A stretch of 53,388 nucleotides of DNA from an uncultured Schlesneria sp. (GCA_903858935.1 CAIOKO010000173.1:1-53388); one strand, 5' to 3'; positions 1 to 9,117 are shown, numbered from the stretch's first letter. Numbers and translations: made by a program. Notes: generated from the letters alone by a model not told the origin.

Positions 1-285
1 AGCTGCTACCTAGCCGCGCAGCAGGGACGTATTTTGATTTAAGAATTCGACAATAGCGTGAGAGCATGATTCGCGGGCAATGTTCGCCGATGCTGTATCA
101 GTGCGATAATTGGCCCGTCGCTATCCAGCCAACGAAGCCACACTAACCAACGTGCAGCGAAGGGTTGTCACGAAAAACTTTTTGGAATTGGAAATGTAGA
201 TCTTATGATCCAGTATGACTTGATCGAAAAACGAAATGCGCAACGCGAATTCTGAAAGTTTTGTTACATTTTCTGGAAAATGAGT
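1..285. other. Left-edge noncoding stretch
   Basis: This stretch lies downstream of the minus-strand sigma factor gene. I see no convincing gene, hairpin terminator or repeat. It is AT-richer than the coding DNA, especially between about 170 and 280. Confidence 0.5.
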
Positions 286-903
286 TTAGCCAGGCTCTCG
301 AAGCAGGAGTCGGATACGGCCAATCGTTCGCATCAAGTGCATGCGGACGGCAGGCTCACTGGTTTCGAGTTCGCGTGCGATCAATTCGGTACTTTGGCCC
401 TCAAAGTATTTCCGTTTAATCAGGAGTTTGTCTCGCTCGGGAAGCTGATCCAGAAGCTTATGTATTCGATGTGCTTCTTCTTCCCGCTCGCAGTTTGTCA
501 GGGGTGAGATTTGACTATTGTCTGATCGAAATAATGTTGAAATGACCATCCCATTTCCATGACCATAAGCTGAATTTGATTCTCGACAAACGCTTCGTCT
601 GGCCGCCTTGACGTGTGCGCGGCGGATAATGCCAAGATGCTCTTTCGCAACTTGCTTGAGTCTTGCTTTGAACGGGATTGGGCAAGGCCGGGCGAGTTCG
701 GAAAGATGATTAGTCACGTACAGCAAAATATCCTGAACGATATCGTCAACATCAATACGGGCAGAAACTCGACGGTCGAAATGGCCGTGAACGTATCTCC
801 ATAACGGTGAGTGAATCACATCGAGCAGATTCCGTAAAGCATGAACGGAACCACTAGCGGCGAGTTTCAACAAGGCGTCCAGATCCTGGTCAGGACTTTG
901 CAT
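286..903 (-). CDS. ECF-like RNA polymerase sigma factor
   Basis: A 205-residue sigma-70 family protein that would direct RNA polymerase to a small regulon. The N-terminal half has a region-2-like segment with RIDVDDIVQDILLYV around residues 48-62. The C-terminal 60 residues form region 4: a helix with LDQLPERDKLLIKRKYFEG, then a helix-turn-helix (IARELETSEPAVRMHLMR). The middle linker (about 95-135) is poorly conserved. The ATG at 903 has a strong purine-rich ribosome binding site (GAGAGGAG, 6 bases upstream). Length and layout resemble the planctomycete sigma factors that lack a linked anti-sigma gene. No anti-sigma or membrane partner is adjacent, so the signal it answers is unknown. The sigma assignment is firm; the subgroup is not. 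Confidence 0.88.
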   Translation of the reverse strand: MQSPDQDLDALLKLAASGSVHALRNLLDVIHSPLWRYVHGHFDRRVSARIDVDDIVQDILLYVTNHLSELARPCPIPFKARLKQVAKEHLGIIRRAHVKAARRSVCRESNSAYGHGNGMVISTLFRSDNSQISPLTNCEREEEAHRIHKLLDQLPERDKLLIKRKYFEGQSTELIARELETSEPAVRMHLMRTIGRIRLLLREPG

Positions 904-2528
904 GCAGCGCTCCTCTCCGCTCGACGCGGTTGCCGGTCACTTTGGTTCAGCAAATCAAATGAATTGGTGCCAAGTTGATAAAATCCAACGGATTTGAACC
1001 AAGTCCAAGATCAGCAGATTCTTCGTGACCGCAAGTATTGGCTATGAGACGACTTGAGGTATCAAAAGGCTCTGTACAGCAAACTTTGAATGGGTTTTGT
1101 CATCCTGAACACATCTGCTGGATGCGCTGTTGACGGATTTCAGGCTTTTAACGCAGACCGATATCGGGCGCGACATCCTGATTGTGAAACGGTTCGCTTG
1201 CCTCTTTTAATTTGTTTTGTGTTCATTTTCCGCATGATGTGTTTCTACTGGAGTTACAAACGACTATTTCCCTACATGTTTTCCGGGAACACATGTACGC
1301 ATTTTGTATTCCAATATTCGTAAAGCGAATATTTGCAGTGCTGATCTTTGCGACACTGGGAAGGATTGGCGTGGACTTGGCAGAAATGGTGCGGCTGTCG
1401 CGGTCTCAAGAAACGAGACAGTATCAAGGATTTAGGGTATTCGACAGGCGCCTGAATCAGGATTTAATCGTTGGAACACGTACTTTGTCGACACGCTGCC
1501 CTTTGTTGGGGAGGAGCAGGTTCGAAAATGACGACCAAACTGCTGTTGAAAAAAAAGCGGCCAGTAGGAAGGTTTCTGGTCAATTGAAGCCAGTCTGAAA
1601 AGTCGCCATCGTCTTCTTGCCGCGATTGCCTTCCACCTGGTAGCGGATGTGACGTGATAGATGCGGTGGTGTACCAAGCTGAATCCTCCCGGAATCCAGT
1701 AGCAGCAGGTGGCCGTCTCGTTGTGGGTTCGAAGTCATGAAAGATCGAAGGTGTTCCACGGCGTCCTTAATACGCTCAGCCATTCGGATGTGCGACGATG
1801 GCATCCAGCGACACGTCGGCTGGATTCGGCGGCTGGAAGCGGACGCTACTACCGATCTGGACTGCACGCCGGATCGATCCAGGCGCCATGACGCGACATG
1901 GGCTTCAAGAAGTTGTCATAAAGAAAATACGGCTTTTGAAAATGGAGTGTGGCACTGCTGACCCGGCTTCGGGCGATCAGTGCACATGCGGCATGGAAAT
2001 CCTCGCAAGGCCAGTGCCTGGTTGCCGACGGCGACGGAGCAGTTGGGTAGTTGGGCATATTCTTAAAAATCGTTTTTTTAGTCCTAAGCCGTTTCTAAAA
2101 AACGGGTTTGACAACCGCGCTGTGTAACGGGATCGATTGAACAAGCATCATTCGATTGAACTTCTTTGCGAACTTATCTTCTAATGCAGGTTTCGACACG
2201 TGACGTTGTCGCTACCGTGTGAGAAATGTAACGCCATTGAACCTGTGTTTGTGATCTAAAAAGGGATAGTCCTTCGGCTTTTTGCCCTGAATACGCTTGG
2301 CTGCGTATCTTGGGGATATCGGTAGTGAAACTGTGTCGACTTTCATAAATAGCAAATGAACACGTTTTCTGGCCGTGTGGAATTGTGTTGAATTGATCGA
2401 TCTGGGATTGTCTGCACGGATTGGGTCGTTGCGATCGAAATCGACACTCAGGAAATCTGACGAGCAGAGAGATAACCCGATGTCAGCCAATTGGCGAAAG
2501 AATCTTGATTTTGAATAAGAGCCGTAAC
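904..2528. other. 1.6 kb stretch without an assignable gene
   Basis: All six frames hold only short open stretches (up to about 128 codons), with no recognisable domain and no good ribosome binding site. The longer ones are at 1212-1598 (+), 1580-1867 (-), 1798-2127 (+) and 2212-2577 (-). Their overlap in several frames suggests decayed coding DNA or spacer. A terminator-like hairpin sits at 2071-2104. I cannot name an ancestral gene. Confidence 0.5.
2071..2104. terminator. T-rich hairpin, possible terminator
   Basis: CGTTTTTTTAG at 2071-2081 can pair with CTAAAAAACG at 2095-2104, with one bulged T and a loop of about 13 bases. The stem is A/T-rich and is followed by GGG rather than a T run, so it is weak as a terminator. 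No clear gene ends next to it. Confidence 0.25.
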
Positions 2529-3383
2529 ATGACACTGGCATCGAATGTTTCCGCCACAAGATGGAAGGGGGTCGCACTGGGGTTGGCTGCGGCGTTGATC
2601 GGATTGATTATCTGGGATGGTGCCGATCGTCGTGCCACGGACGCCACGCGACCGATGGTTCAAAGTCCGCAATCTTCAGCTAAACACGAATCCCCCGATT
2701 ACCTGAAGCTGGCCAGCTTTAATATTCATGGCGGTAAGGGGTCAGATGGCGTACGAAGCCTGGCGCGAACGGCTGAACTTCTTGCCGACAGTGACTTCGC
2801 CGGTTTGTATGAAGTTAAAGCGACGTCGGACGTCACTGTTCCGAACCAGGCTTCCGCACTGGCAAGGACAGGTGACGCGGGCTGGCTGTTTGCCCCCACC
2901 GAACGACGTTGGTGGTCGGATCACTTTGGCAATGGATTACTTTTTCGTGTCCCGGTTCGCTCGAGCCTTCGTTTCCCACTGGTGAACACTCGCGGCAAGG
3001 CCTACCGGAACGCGATTCTTTCGACGGTCGAACTAAAGGGCGCGGCGGTACGGATTGTCGCGGTCCATATTGATCGAGAAAACGATCGCCGCCAGCAACT
3101 TGAAACAGTCATTGAATTGTTTCTAAGCCTTCAGAAGCCGTGTCTTCTGATGGGAGATCTGAATACGATTGCGACCGACCCACTGTTGGAGGATTTGGTC
3201 GCCAGACAGGATGTTCGCAGCCCGCTGCAGGAATCACTGGAAGGTCATTTACCCTCTCAAAACATCGATTGGATTTTTACGCGTGGGCTGAGGACCATTT
3301 CTGTGAATCTTGTCGAGAACACAGCGTCGGATCATCCGCTGTTGAAGGCAGAGCTTGCACCGGATGATCGTGAGGGAAAATAG
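2529..3383 (+). CDS. Endonuclease/exonuclease/phosphatase-family protein, membrane-anchored
   Basis: A 284-residue protein with an N-terminal hydrophobic segment (about residues 12-28, ALGLAAALIGLII), which predicts a signal anchor and an exported domain. The rest is an EEP-fold (DNase I-like) metal-dependent phosphoesterase. Visible motifs are ASFNIHGGKG near residue 62 (metal and phosphate site), a Glu in AGLYEVKA, HIDRENDRRQQL (catalytic His), LLMGDLNT (Asp/Asn pair), NIDWIFTRG and a C-terminal SDHPLL (catalytic Asp-His). All core catalytic positions appear present. An upstream in-frame extension to 2421 exists, but the ATG at 2529 sits directly before the hydrophobic leader. The substrate could be DNA, a phospholipid or an inositol phosphate and cannot be told from sequence. 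It stands alone between a gene-poor region and a minus-strand gene. Confidence 0.85.
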   Translation: MTLASNVSATRWKGVALGLAAALIGLIIWDGADRRATDATRPMVQSPQSSAKHESPDYLKLASFNIHGGKGSDGVRSLARTAELLADSDFAGLYEVKATSDVTVPNQASALARTGDAGWLFAPTERRWWSDHFGNGLLFRVPVRSSLRFPLVNTRGKAYRNAILSTVELKGAAVRIVAVHIDRENDRRQQLETVIELFLSLQKPCLLMGDLNTIATDPLLEDLVARQDVRSPLQESLEGHLPSQNIDWIFTRGLRTISVNLVENTASDHPLLKAELAPDDREGK

Positions 3384-3554
3384 CACGCGGGAGCGAAAAC
3401 GAATTCCAGCGACAGACAAAGCCGGTAACGACTTTCTGGATTTTGTGCCCCGAAGGGACAATAACAAATGTCCGACCAGGCTTTCCAAAAAATGTTACCC
3501 GCAAGCCGTGGCATACATCCAAAAGAACAACAGTGCTAGGTAACTCGATGCGGA

Positions 3555-3839
3555 TTAATGCTTGTAAATCTTGTGCTGTGGTCGTCCCGAGAGGATTTGT
3601 TCCTTACCCCAGGTTGTCACCGCTCGGAACGCGTCGCTGCGGATGAATTCCTGAAACGCCGTTTCATCAGACCATTCGCTCGTAATCAAGAATGAGGCAT
3701 CGTCGCTGACGTCGTTCCAAAGGGTCGAGCTGGTATGACCCGGAGCGGCGTTTAAAGCGCCGATGACCGCGCTGAACTTTTCTTTGAAGTCCGTTTGTTT
3801 GCCAGGCAACACGTGATAATTCATTCCGACCGTAACCAT
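3555..3839 (-). CDS. Antibiotic biosynthesis monooxygenase (ABM) domain protein
   Basis: A 94-residue single-domain protein of the dimeric alpha/beta ABM family, a ferredoxin-like fold that includes quinol monooxygenases and heme-degrading enzymes. The pattern fits: a first strand (VTVGMNYHVLPGK), a helix (FKEKFSAVIGAL), a central HTSSTLWNDV strand, then FLITSEWSDETAFQEFIRSDAF, which is the typical W..E.A...H/R.. helix. It ends in a basic tail. No heme ligand can be assigned, so the true activity is unknown; many members are detoxification or heme-related proteins. The ribosome binding site is weak. It is monocistronic. Confidence 0.8.
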   Translation of the reverse strand: MVTVGMNYHVLPGKQTDFKEKFSAVIGALNAAPGHTSSTLWNDVSDDASFLITSEWSDETAFQEFIRSDAFRAVTTWGKEQILSGRPQHKIYKH

Positions 3840-4151
3840 TTTTAAATTCTTCTATGAAGAGTAAGAGAGCGCAAAGCAGATAGCACAGGGATCTCGCAGG
3901 GAGTTCCCGTTTTGTCAGACACATGACTTATCACACATAAGTGTTGATTTTGCCGCGAGAGACGATGCTTGGGCCCAGCTTAGCAGTCAGGATGGTGCCT
4001 CACCATCTGGTGAGCTGGGACTTTCTGCGAATTATAGCTGATCTGACAAATTCAAGATGAAAACGCGGCGGGAATGTTTTTCTCGGCGGGACCAGATCTG
4101 ACCCTGTTCCGATCGCCTCGATGGGCAACGCCGTGAAGGATTTTACAAAGC

Positions 4152-4181
4152 ACCCACCCCACCGCGGGGGAGGTGGGTTTT
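4152..4181 (+). terminator. GC-rich hairpin followed by Ts
   Basis: ACCCACC (4152-4158) pairs with GGTGGGT (4172-4178). An inner CC/GG extension makes about 11 pairs with one bulge, and TTTT follows. It has intrinsic-terminator form on the + strand, but no + gene ends just upstream, so it may be a dispersed repeat. Confidence 0.35.
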
Positions 4182-4343
4182 CGCCAGATCGCTTGATTTA
4201 CCGCGATTCTCGCCGCAAAAAATCCTGCGTTCGCCTAAGGGGCGATAGACCTTCTTTCAAGGATTTGCATTTTACAAATATTTGTCGATTTTGTTGATAA
4301 TCTGTCGTCCCTATCGGGACTCGACCTATCGACCGCCCATTCA

Positions 4344-4363
4344 CCCACCCTTGAAAGGGTGGG
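4344..4363. repeat. Short perfect palindrome
   Basis: CCCACCCTT (4344-4352) is mirrored by AAGGGTGGG (4355-4363) with two bases between. It is part of the hairpin-rich gap. There is no T run, so it is not a convincing terminator. Function unknown. Confidence 0.4.
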
Positions 4364-4466
4364 CTACTGTCGGGCGTCCCAAGGTGACGAAGAACCTCGC
4401 CCGAATCCGTTAACGATGGGGACCATTTGTTAACACAAGATTTATTTCGACCCGCTGTTCTTTTCG

Positions 4467-4500
4467 AAAAAAAACCTCGCGGTGCCCGATGGGGTTTTTT
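4467..4500 (-). terminator. Possible bidirectional terminator downstream of the sugar kinase
   Basis: AAAAAAAACC (from 4467) and GGGGTTTTTT (4491-4500) can pair across about 14 bases. Both strands would show a stem flanked by a T run. It lies about 190 bases beyond the kinase stop in the minus direction, so it could end that transcript. Confidence 0.35.
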
Positions 4501-4687
4501 GGCGTTTTGCGACACTCTGCGACCTTGGGCAGAAACTGCCCAAGGCTATGCTCGGTCGCCGCTCTGCAGCTTGAAGAGTTTGGCTAAAAGATCGTTCCAG
4601 CGGCGACTTTAAACTGACGCCCGAAACTGCTTCGCGGATCAGCGCGAGCTTCACTCTTCCGGTATGGGCCGCTTCAGGTTTCTCGTC

Positions 4688-6139
4688 TCACGCATCCGTT
4701 GTCGTGTGGATCAATGTCTTGGCGGCGTCCTCAAGATTTGCAAAGACTTTTGCTCCCACACTGGCCACTAATACTGCACCAAAGGCTGCTTCTTCACGGT
4801 GCTTTGTGAATTGCATTCTTAGACTGAATGCCTGTGAGACGATCTCCGCGAGAAGTGGATTTTCGCGTAGTCCATTGCCAGCGGCAATCAGTTTTGTTGG
4901 TCGGTTTGCGGTGACGTTGATGATGGCCTGGATTCCGTCGAAAAGAGATCGGCTCATTCCTTCCAGGACCGCTCGTGCCAGATGCCCGGCGTTGAAATTG
5001 TGTGGCGAGAGACCCGTGATCGAACCACGTACAGCGGGGTCGAGTCGTGTTCCGGAAAATCGAGGCTCACAAAACAGGCCGTCGGCACCAGATGGGACTT
5101 CACGAGCCAATTCATTCATGACTTCGTAAAGCTTGACGGTGGGAACAGACTGAAAGACGCGACGACCGACGTCAGCAAAAAACTGTTCGAGAACCTGATA
5201 CGATCAGCCACCAGCGAGGCCGACATTCGAAAGCAGGTTGCCTCCGCAGGGAAAGGGTCTCAGTTCAATCGGGGCGACAAATTCGACCCCATCGGTAAAC
5301 ATCGCGACCTGGGCACCGGTCCCGACGTTGACGAGAACGCTATTCCTTCGATCGGCAACACTTCCCAGAAAGCTGGCCTGATGATCGCCAATCGCTGCGA
5401 AGACTGGCGTTCCAGCAGGTAAACCCGTTGATCTCGCATGTTCTTCGGTCAATCTCCCGACGAGTTCATTCGCTTCGCGGACCTCGGGAAACAGCGAAGG
5501 CGATAACCCAAGAGCCTTAATCGCGTCGTCGTTCCAGTCCCGCAGGCGAACATCGAACACGCCACTACTACCGGCACAGGAGGGCTCTGTGATCGGAGGC
5601 TGTCCGGTGAGCGCCGCCGTGAAATAGTCCATGATAAACAGGGCACGTGAGCTTGCTGGCAATGCGTGTCGCTCTGCCAGTTCAAACAGTGTCACGGCCA
5701 TGAATCCAGGATGCAGCCAGCACCCGGTTCGATGCCAGGCTTCGTGGCCAATCGCAGCCCGAGCCGCTTCAAGCCAGGTCAAATCACTGTCTGGCATGCG
5801 ATCCAATGCTCGTCGATCCTGCCAGTTAATGAGCGGCGAAACGGGTCGAAGTTCAGCATCAACCAGGACCATCCCGTGCTGCTGTCCTGTGACACCGATG
5901 CCCGCGACGTCGCTGACTTTCGATCCCAGCTGTTGTGACATCTGAGCGAGGCATCGGCATGCCGCTGCAAAAATCTTTTCCGCTTGCCATTCGGATCGAC
6001 TGCGTGCCCGATCGGCGTCGGAGGTGATGTTGGCATCATTGGTAGCCGAACCGATTGCAACGATTTCACCCGATGAAGCATCGACGGCAATGCTGGTGAT
6101 CTTGGTCGTACCCAGATCGACACCGACAAGTACTGGCAT
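4688..6139 (-). pseudogene. FGGY-family carbohydrate kinase (sedoheptulokinase/xylulokinase-like) with an in-frame TGA
   Basis: Reading the minus strand from the ATG at 6139 gives an FGGY sugar kinase of 483 codons, the usual family length, broken once. The first 311 residues carry the N-terminal ATPase fold: GVDLGTTK (phosphate 1 loop), GIGVTGQQHG, INWQDRR, and GDHQASFLGSV with the catalytic Asp. Codon 312 is TGA (5206-5204). The same frame then continues without a shift for 171 codons to 4688. That part keeps the second-domain motifs, including GHLARAVLEGMSRSL, IAAGNGLRENPLL (adenosine loop) and EEAAFGAVLVAS. The stop follows NVGLAGG and precedes SYQVLEQFF, a place where related kinases usually have Arg or Trp. 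One base change (CGA or TGG to TGA) would explain it. It is either a recent pseudogene, a sequencing error or, less likely, a read-through site. The substrate (sedoheptulose, xylulose or another ketose) is uncertain. Confidence 0.82.
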
Positions 6140-6401
6140 AGGAAATCTTTCAAAAATACATTGTTTTTACCGGATATTCTGACATGTGGCGAATTCTGCC
6201 GATAGACAGCGATTTCCTGAAATTTACCTAGAGAAGTTAATTCTGAAGGTTTCTTCGTATTGACGAGAATTCCGGGCTGTGCAAAATGCCGCTGTCTTAC
6301 CGTCTGCCAGAATGAAACCAATGGAAGTGGTTGATCTGGCGGATGCGACAACAAATCAAATGATTTCCGTCCGTTCGGCCACGCAAAGGAGTGCCTCAGC
6401 C

Positions 6402-7064
6402 GTGAAGAAAGTTATCGTTTCGGCATCTGTAATCGCCCTATTGGCTGGTGTTCTCGCTCTGACGGGGGACGCTTGGAGTCAAAATAAGGAACCGGCCGCG
6501 GCCGCGACCAACATCCCTCACAAGGTCGGTCTGATCGACATGGCCTATGTTTTCAAGAACTACAAAAAGTTCGAATCACTACGAGAAGACCTGAAGGTCG
6601 AAATCTCGGACAGTGAAGAAAAAGCCAAAGAAATGCAGAAGGGGATCGTTGAACTTCAACAGAAGATGAAAGGTCTGGTTGAAGGGGCTCCCGAGTATTC
6701 GAAGTACGAGCAGCAGGCTGTCAAGCAGGCTGCTGAGTTCGAAAACTTCCGCCGCCAGATGTCACGTGAATTCCTCAAGAAGGAATCACAAATCTATCTG
6801 CAGGTTTACAACGAAGTTTCGAAGATGGTCGAAAAGTACGCGACCCACTTCAATTATACCTTGATCATTCGCTTCAATCGCGAAGATCTCGACACTGAGA
6901 ACCCACAGCAGTTGCTGCAGGGGATGAATCGTCAGGTGGTCTACTACCGCCCGAACGAAGACATCACCACGCCAGTTCTCGAAAGCCTGAACAAGAAGTT
7001 CAGCCCAGAAAAGAAAGACGTTCCTCAAGAGGCAAAAGGCCCACGTGGGACTCCGAAGAACTAG
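6402..7064 (+). CDS. OmpH/Skp-family periplasmic chaperone
   Basis: A secreted helical protein of about 220 residues. Skp/OmpH chaperones bind unfolded outer-membrane proteins in the periplasm. I place the start at the GTG at 6402: AAAGGAG lies about 10 bases upstream, and the product begins with MKKV followed by a clean hydrophobic signal peptide ending in DAWSQ. Longer in-frame starts (6279, 6312, 6360) lack this fit. After the signal peptide come a short strand (VGLIDMAYVFKNY, typical of OmpH), a long coiled coil (about residues 55-135, rich in E, K, Q) and a strand-like segment (YTLIIRFNREDLD). The tail is charged and P-rich. A strong terminator follows at 7091, then lpxC and lpxA, as expected for an outer-membrane biogenesis group. 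Confidence 0.85.
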   Translation: MKKVIVSASVIALLAGVLALTGDAWSQNKEPAAAATNIPHKVGLIDMAYVFKNYKKFESLREDLKVEISDSEEKAKEMQKGIVELQQKMKGLVEGAPEYSKYEQQAVKQAAEFENFRRQMSREFLKKESQIYLQVYNEVSKMVEKYATHFNYTLIIRFNREDLDTENPQQLLQGMNRQVVYYRPNEDITTPVLESLNKKFSPEKKDVPQEAKGPRGTPKN

Positions 7065-7090
7065 TCCCGTTCGGTGGACTTGAAACACCT

Positions 7091-7122
7091 CCGACCCTGG
7101 ATTGAACTCCAGGGTCGGTTTC
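7091..7122 (+). terminator. Strong intrinsic terminator after the OmpH gene
   Basis: CCGACCCTGGA (7091-7101) pairs perfectly with TCCAGGGTCGG (7108-7118) around the loop TTGAAC and is followed by TTTC. The 11-bp GC-rich stem is 26 bases after the stop. It makes an upstream start for the next gene unlikely and suggests lpxC has its own promoter. Confidence 0.8.
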
Positions 7123-7266
7123 CGTTCTCTCTTCAGCCATTTCGTTATCCACAAGCCCGTGGCCGCTCTCACAACGTCCTGCGATTTTGAAATCGGCATG
7201 GCGGCGGTCTCGCCCTTCCGAACTCAGCGATCCGGTCGTGGCGACAGGCAGCGCAGGGTGAAACAC

Positions 7267-8145
7267 ATGATTCAAAGATGCCAACGTACGCTGACACGTC
7301 CTGCGGAATATCGGGGCTTCGGGTTCCTGACCGGAGCCGACGTGATCGTCTCGTTTCTGCCAGCGGATGAAAACTATGGAATTCGTTTTCAACGGGTCGA
7401 TTTGAAGGGAACACCGCCGATCCCCGCTCAGTTGGATTTTGTAATTCCCCGGCAAAGACGAACCGCCATTTCATCTTGCGGTGCGACCGTAGAACTCATC
7501 GAACACGTCATGGCGGCGCTGGCCGGTTTGCAGATCGACAACTGCCTGGTCTGCCTCAATGCTCCGGAACCACCTGGGGCCGACGGATCATGCCTGCCGT
7601 TCGTGCAGGTCTTGCTTGAAGCGGGAATCACTGAACAGACCACAAGCCGCGAAGTCCTCGTGCTTCATTCTGATGATCGAACTGAGCCTGTTGCAGACGG
7701 TTCACAGATCACGGCTGCACCGGTTTTCCATCGCACTCTGGTCGTAACATATGAGCTCGATTATGGGCCGCGGTCACCGATCAAGCCACAATTGATGACG
7801 TTTGAATTTTCGTCCGAACGATTCATCAGGGACATAGCCTTCGCCAGAACATTCATTCTCGATAGTGAAGTTCAGGCACTGAAATCTCAGGGATATGGCA
7901 CGCGAGTGACCGAGAAAGATCTTTTGATTTTCAGTCCACAGGGTGTTATCGGCAACGAGTTACGTGCGACCGATGAATGTGCCCGCCACAAAATACTCGA
8001 CTGCATCGGCGATTTTGCATTGCTGGGCTGTGACGTTCAAGGTCATTTCCGAGCCTATCGATCGGGCCACAATCTGAATCATGCCATTTGTGAAAAAGTC
8101 CGATTGAACCAACTGATCAAGTCACCCGTTTGCAAGGCGGCTTGA
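7267..8145 (+). CDS. lpxC: UDP-3-O-acyl-N-acetylglucosamine deacetylase
   Basis: LpxC removes the acetyl group from UDP-3-O-acyl-GlcNAc, the committed zinc-dependent step of lipid A synthesis, in the cytosol. The 292-residue product has the family zinc sites: ELIEH (His80, within GATVELIEHVMAAL), DECARHKILDCIGDF (His241 and Asp245) and GHNLNH (His268, acid-base). The substrate-cage segment PEPPGADGSCLPFV is also present. The ATG at 7267 gives the normal N terminus (IQRCQRTLTRPAEYRG). The frame stays open back to 7102, but that runs into the upstream terminator. The protein is LpxC alone and not the LpxC-FabZ fusion of some phyla. It is followed about 100 bases later by lpxA, so a shared transcript is likely. 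Confidence 0.93.
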   Translation: MIQRCQRTLTRPAEYRGFGFLTGADVIVSFLPADENYGIRFQRVDLKGTPPIPAQLDFVIPRQRRTAISSCGATVELIEHVMAALAGLQIDNCLVCLNAPEPPGADGSCLPFVQVLLEAGITEQTTSREVLVLHSDDRTEPVADGSQITAAPVFHRTLVVTYELDYGPRSPIKPQLMTFEFSSERFIRDIAFARTFILDSEVQALKSQGYGTRVTEKDLLIFSPQGVIGNELRATDECARHKILDCIGDFALLGCDVQGHFRAYRSGHNLNHAICEKVRLNQLIKSPVCKAA

Positions 8146-8249
8146 ATGCGAAATCCGTCATTTCGGTGACATCGAATTAGTGAACTGCAAATCCATTGCT
8201 GAAACATTCAAAGTCCAATTCAACAATTGACGTTCTCAAGGACGACACC

Positions 8250-9095
8250 ATGACACGAACGATCTCACCCTTGTCGCAAGTTGATGCTCGAGCACAGATT
8301 GGCGACGATGTCGAGATCGGGCCATTTTGTGTTGTGGGTCCACACGTCACGATTGGAAACGGTTGTAAACTGGACAGTCACGTAGCGATTGTCGGACACA
8401 CGACGATTGGCGAGCGGAACCGTTTTTTCCCTGGATCGGTCATCGGGGGCGAGCCCCAGGATATCGGATACAGCGGTTCGGCAACGCGAGTCGAAATTGG
8501 CGATGATAATCTGTTTCGTGAAGGCGTAACGGTCAATCGGGGTGCGGATAAAGAAGACGGCGTCACCCGGATTGGTCATCGCAATTTCCTGATGGCAAAT
8601 GCCCACGTCGCACACAACTGTCACGTCTTTAATAACGTGATACTGTGTAACGGAAGCTTGTTGGGCGGGCATGTTCACGTTCAGGATTATGCGATCGTCT
8701 CGGGCAACTCTGTCGTACACCACTTTGCCACGTTGGGCACCGGTTGTTTCATCAGCGGTGGCTGCCGGGCTCCACAGGATATCCCCCCTTACATGCTGGC
8801 GGCGGGAAGCGATAATCCCGAGATCATTACCGTGAACGTCGTCGGAATGCGTCGCCGTGGAATCTCTGAAAATGCAATCACTCTCGTTCGTCAGGCTTTT
8901 AAGCTGATGTTCCGAGAACACATCAAGCTGGAAGAGGTTCGTGAACGACTTGCCGAGCAAACGGAAGGAGTGTTCCCAATTGAGCTGATGACGCTATTGA
9001 ACTTTTGCGAGCAATCGGCCAAGGGAAAGAATGGCCGGGCACGCGAAGCATTGCGGTCACAACCTGCCGCGAGTGAAGGGCAAAAGGCTGCGTGA
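8250..9095 (+). CDS. lpxA: Acyl-ACP--UDP-N-acetylglucosamine O-acyltransferase
   Basis: LpxA adds a 3-hydroxyacyl chain from acyl carrier protein to UDP-GlcNAc (or UDP-GlcNAc3N), the first lipid A step. The 281-residue product is a left-handed beta helix of hexapeptide repeats (ARAQIG, VEIGPF, VTIGNG, TTIGER). The catalytic His is His122, in NAHVAHNCHV. The family C-terminal helical domain begins around residue 190 with PEIITVNVVGMRRRGIS. The ATG at 8250 has AAGGA seven bases upstream. The C-terminal tail (about 20 residues, A/S/R-rich) extends beyond the usual end. It follows lpxC and precedes a Gfo/Idh/MocA oxidoreductase, an arrangement that may bear on which nucleotide sugar it uses. Confidence 0.93.
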   Translation: MTRTISPLSQVDARAQIGDDVEIGPFCVVGPHVTIGNGCKLDSHVAIVGHTTIGERNRFFPGSVIGGEPQDIGYSGSATRVEIGDDNLFREGVTVNRGADKEDGVTRIGHRNFLMANAHVAHNCHVFNNVILCNGSLLGGHVHVQDYAIVSGNSVVHHFATLGTGCFISGGCRAPQDIPPYMLAAGSDNPEIITVNVVGMRRRGISENAITLVRQAFKLMFREHIKLEEVRERLAEQTEGVFPIELMTLLNFCEQSAKGKNGRAREALRSQPAASEGQKAA

Positions 9096-9117
9096 AGCCG
9101 AAAAAGGTTGGAGTTTT

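Larger units (their letters stand above)
3840..4687. other. Hairpin-rich intergenic stretch
   Basis: There is no convincing gene over about 850 bases. A minus-strand open frame at 4198-4515 (105 codons) looks spurious because it runs through palindromic repeat DNA. The stretch holds at least three hairpins, listed separately (4152-4181, 4344-4363, 4467-4500). It lies between two minus-strand genes. Confidence 0.5.

Noticed and set aside
1580-1867. 95-codon minus-strand open frame, possible gene remnant
   Set aside because: I found no family match, and neighbouring frames are open too. It is kept only as part of the gene-free stretch.
4198-4515. 105-codon minus-strand open frame
   Set aside because: It runs through palindromic repeats, has no ribosome binding site and looks low-complexity; similar frames are typical artefacts of repeat DNA.
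5204-5206. TGA in the sugar kinase as a selenocysteine codon
   Set aside because: No stable hairpin of the bacterial SECIS type follows within the expected distance. FGGY kinases are not known selenoproteins, and an Arg or Trp is expected at this position.
6260-6288. TTGACG as a -35 box for the OmpH gene
   Set aside because: The -10 candidate at the right distance (AAAATG) is too weak to support a promoter call.
8265-8960. 231-codon open frame antisense to lpxA
   Set aside because: It is the shadow of lpxA. No family resemblance or ribosome binding site was seen; the lpxA frame has clear motifs.
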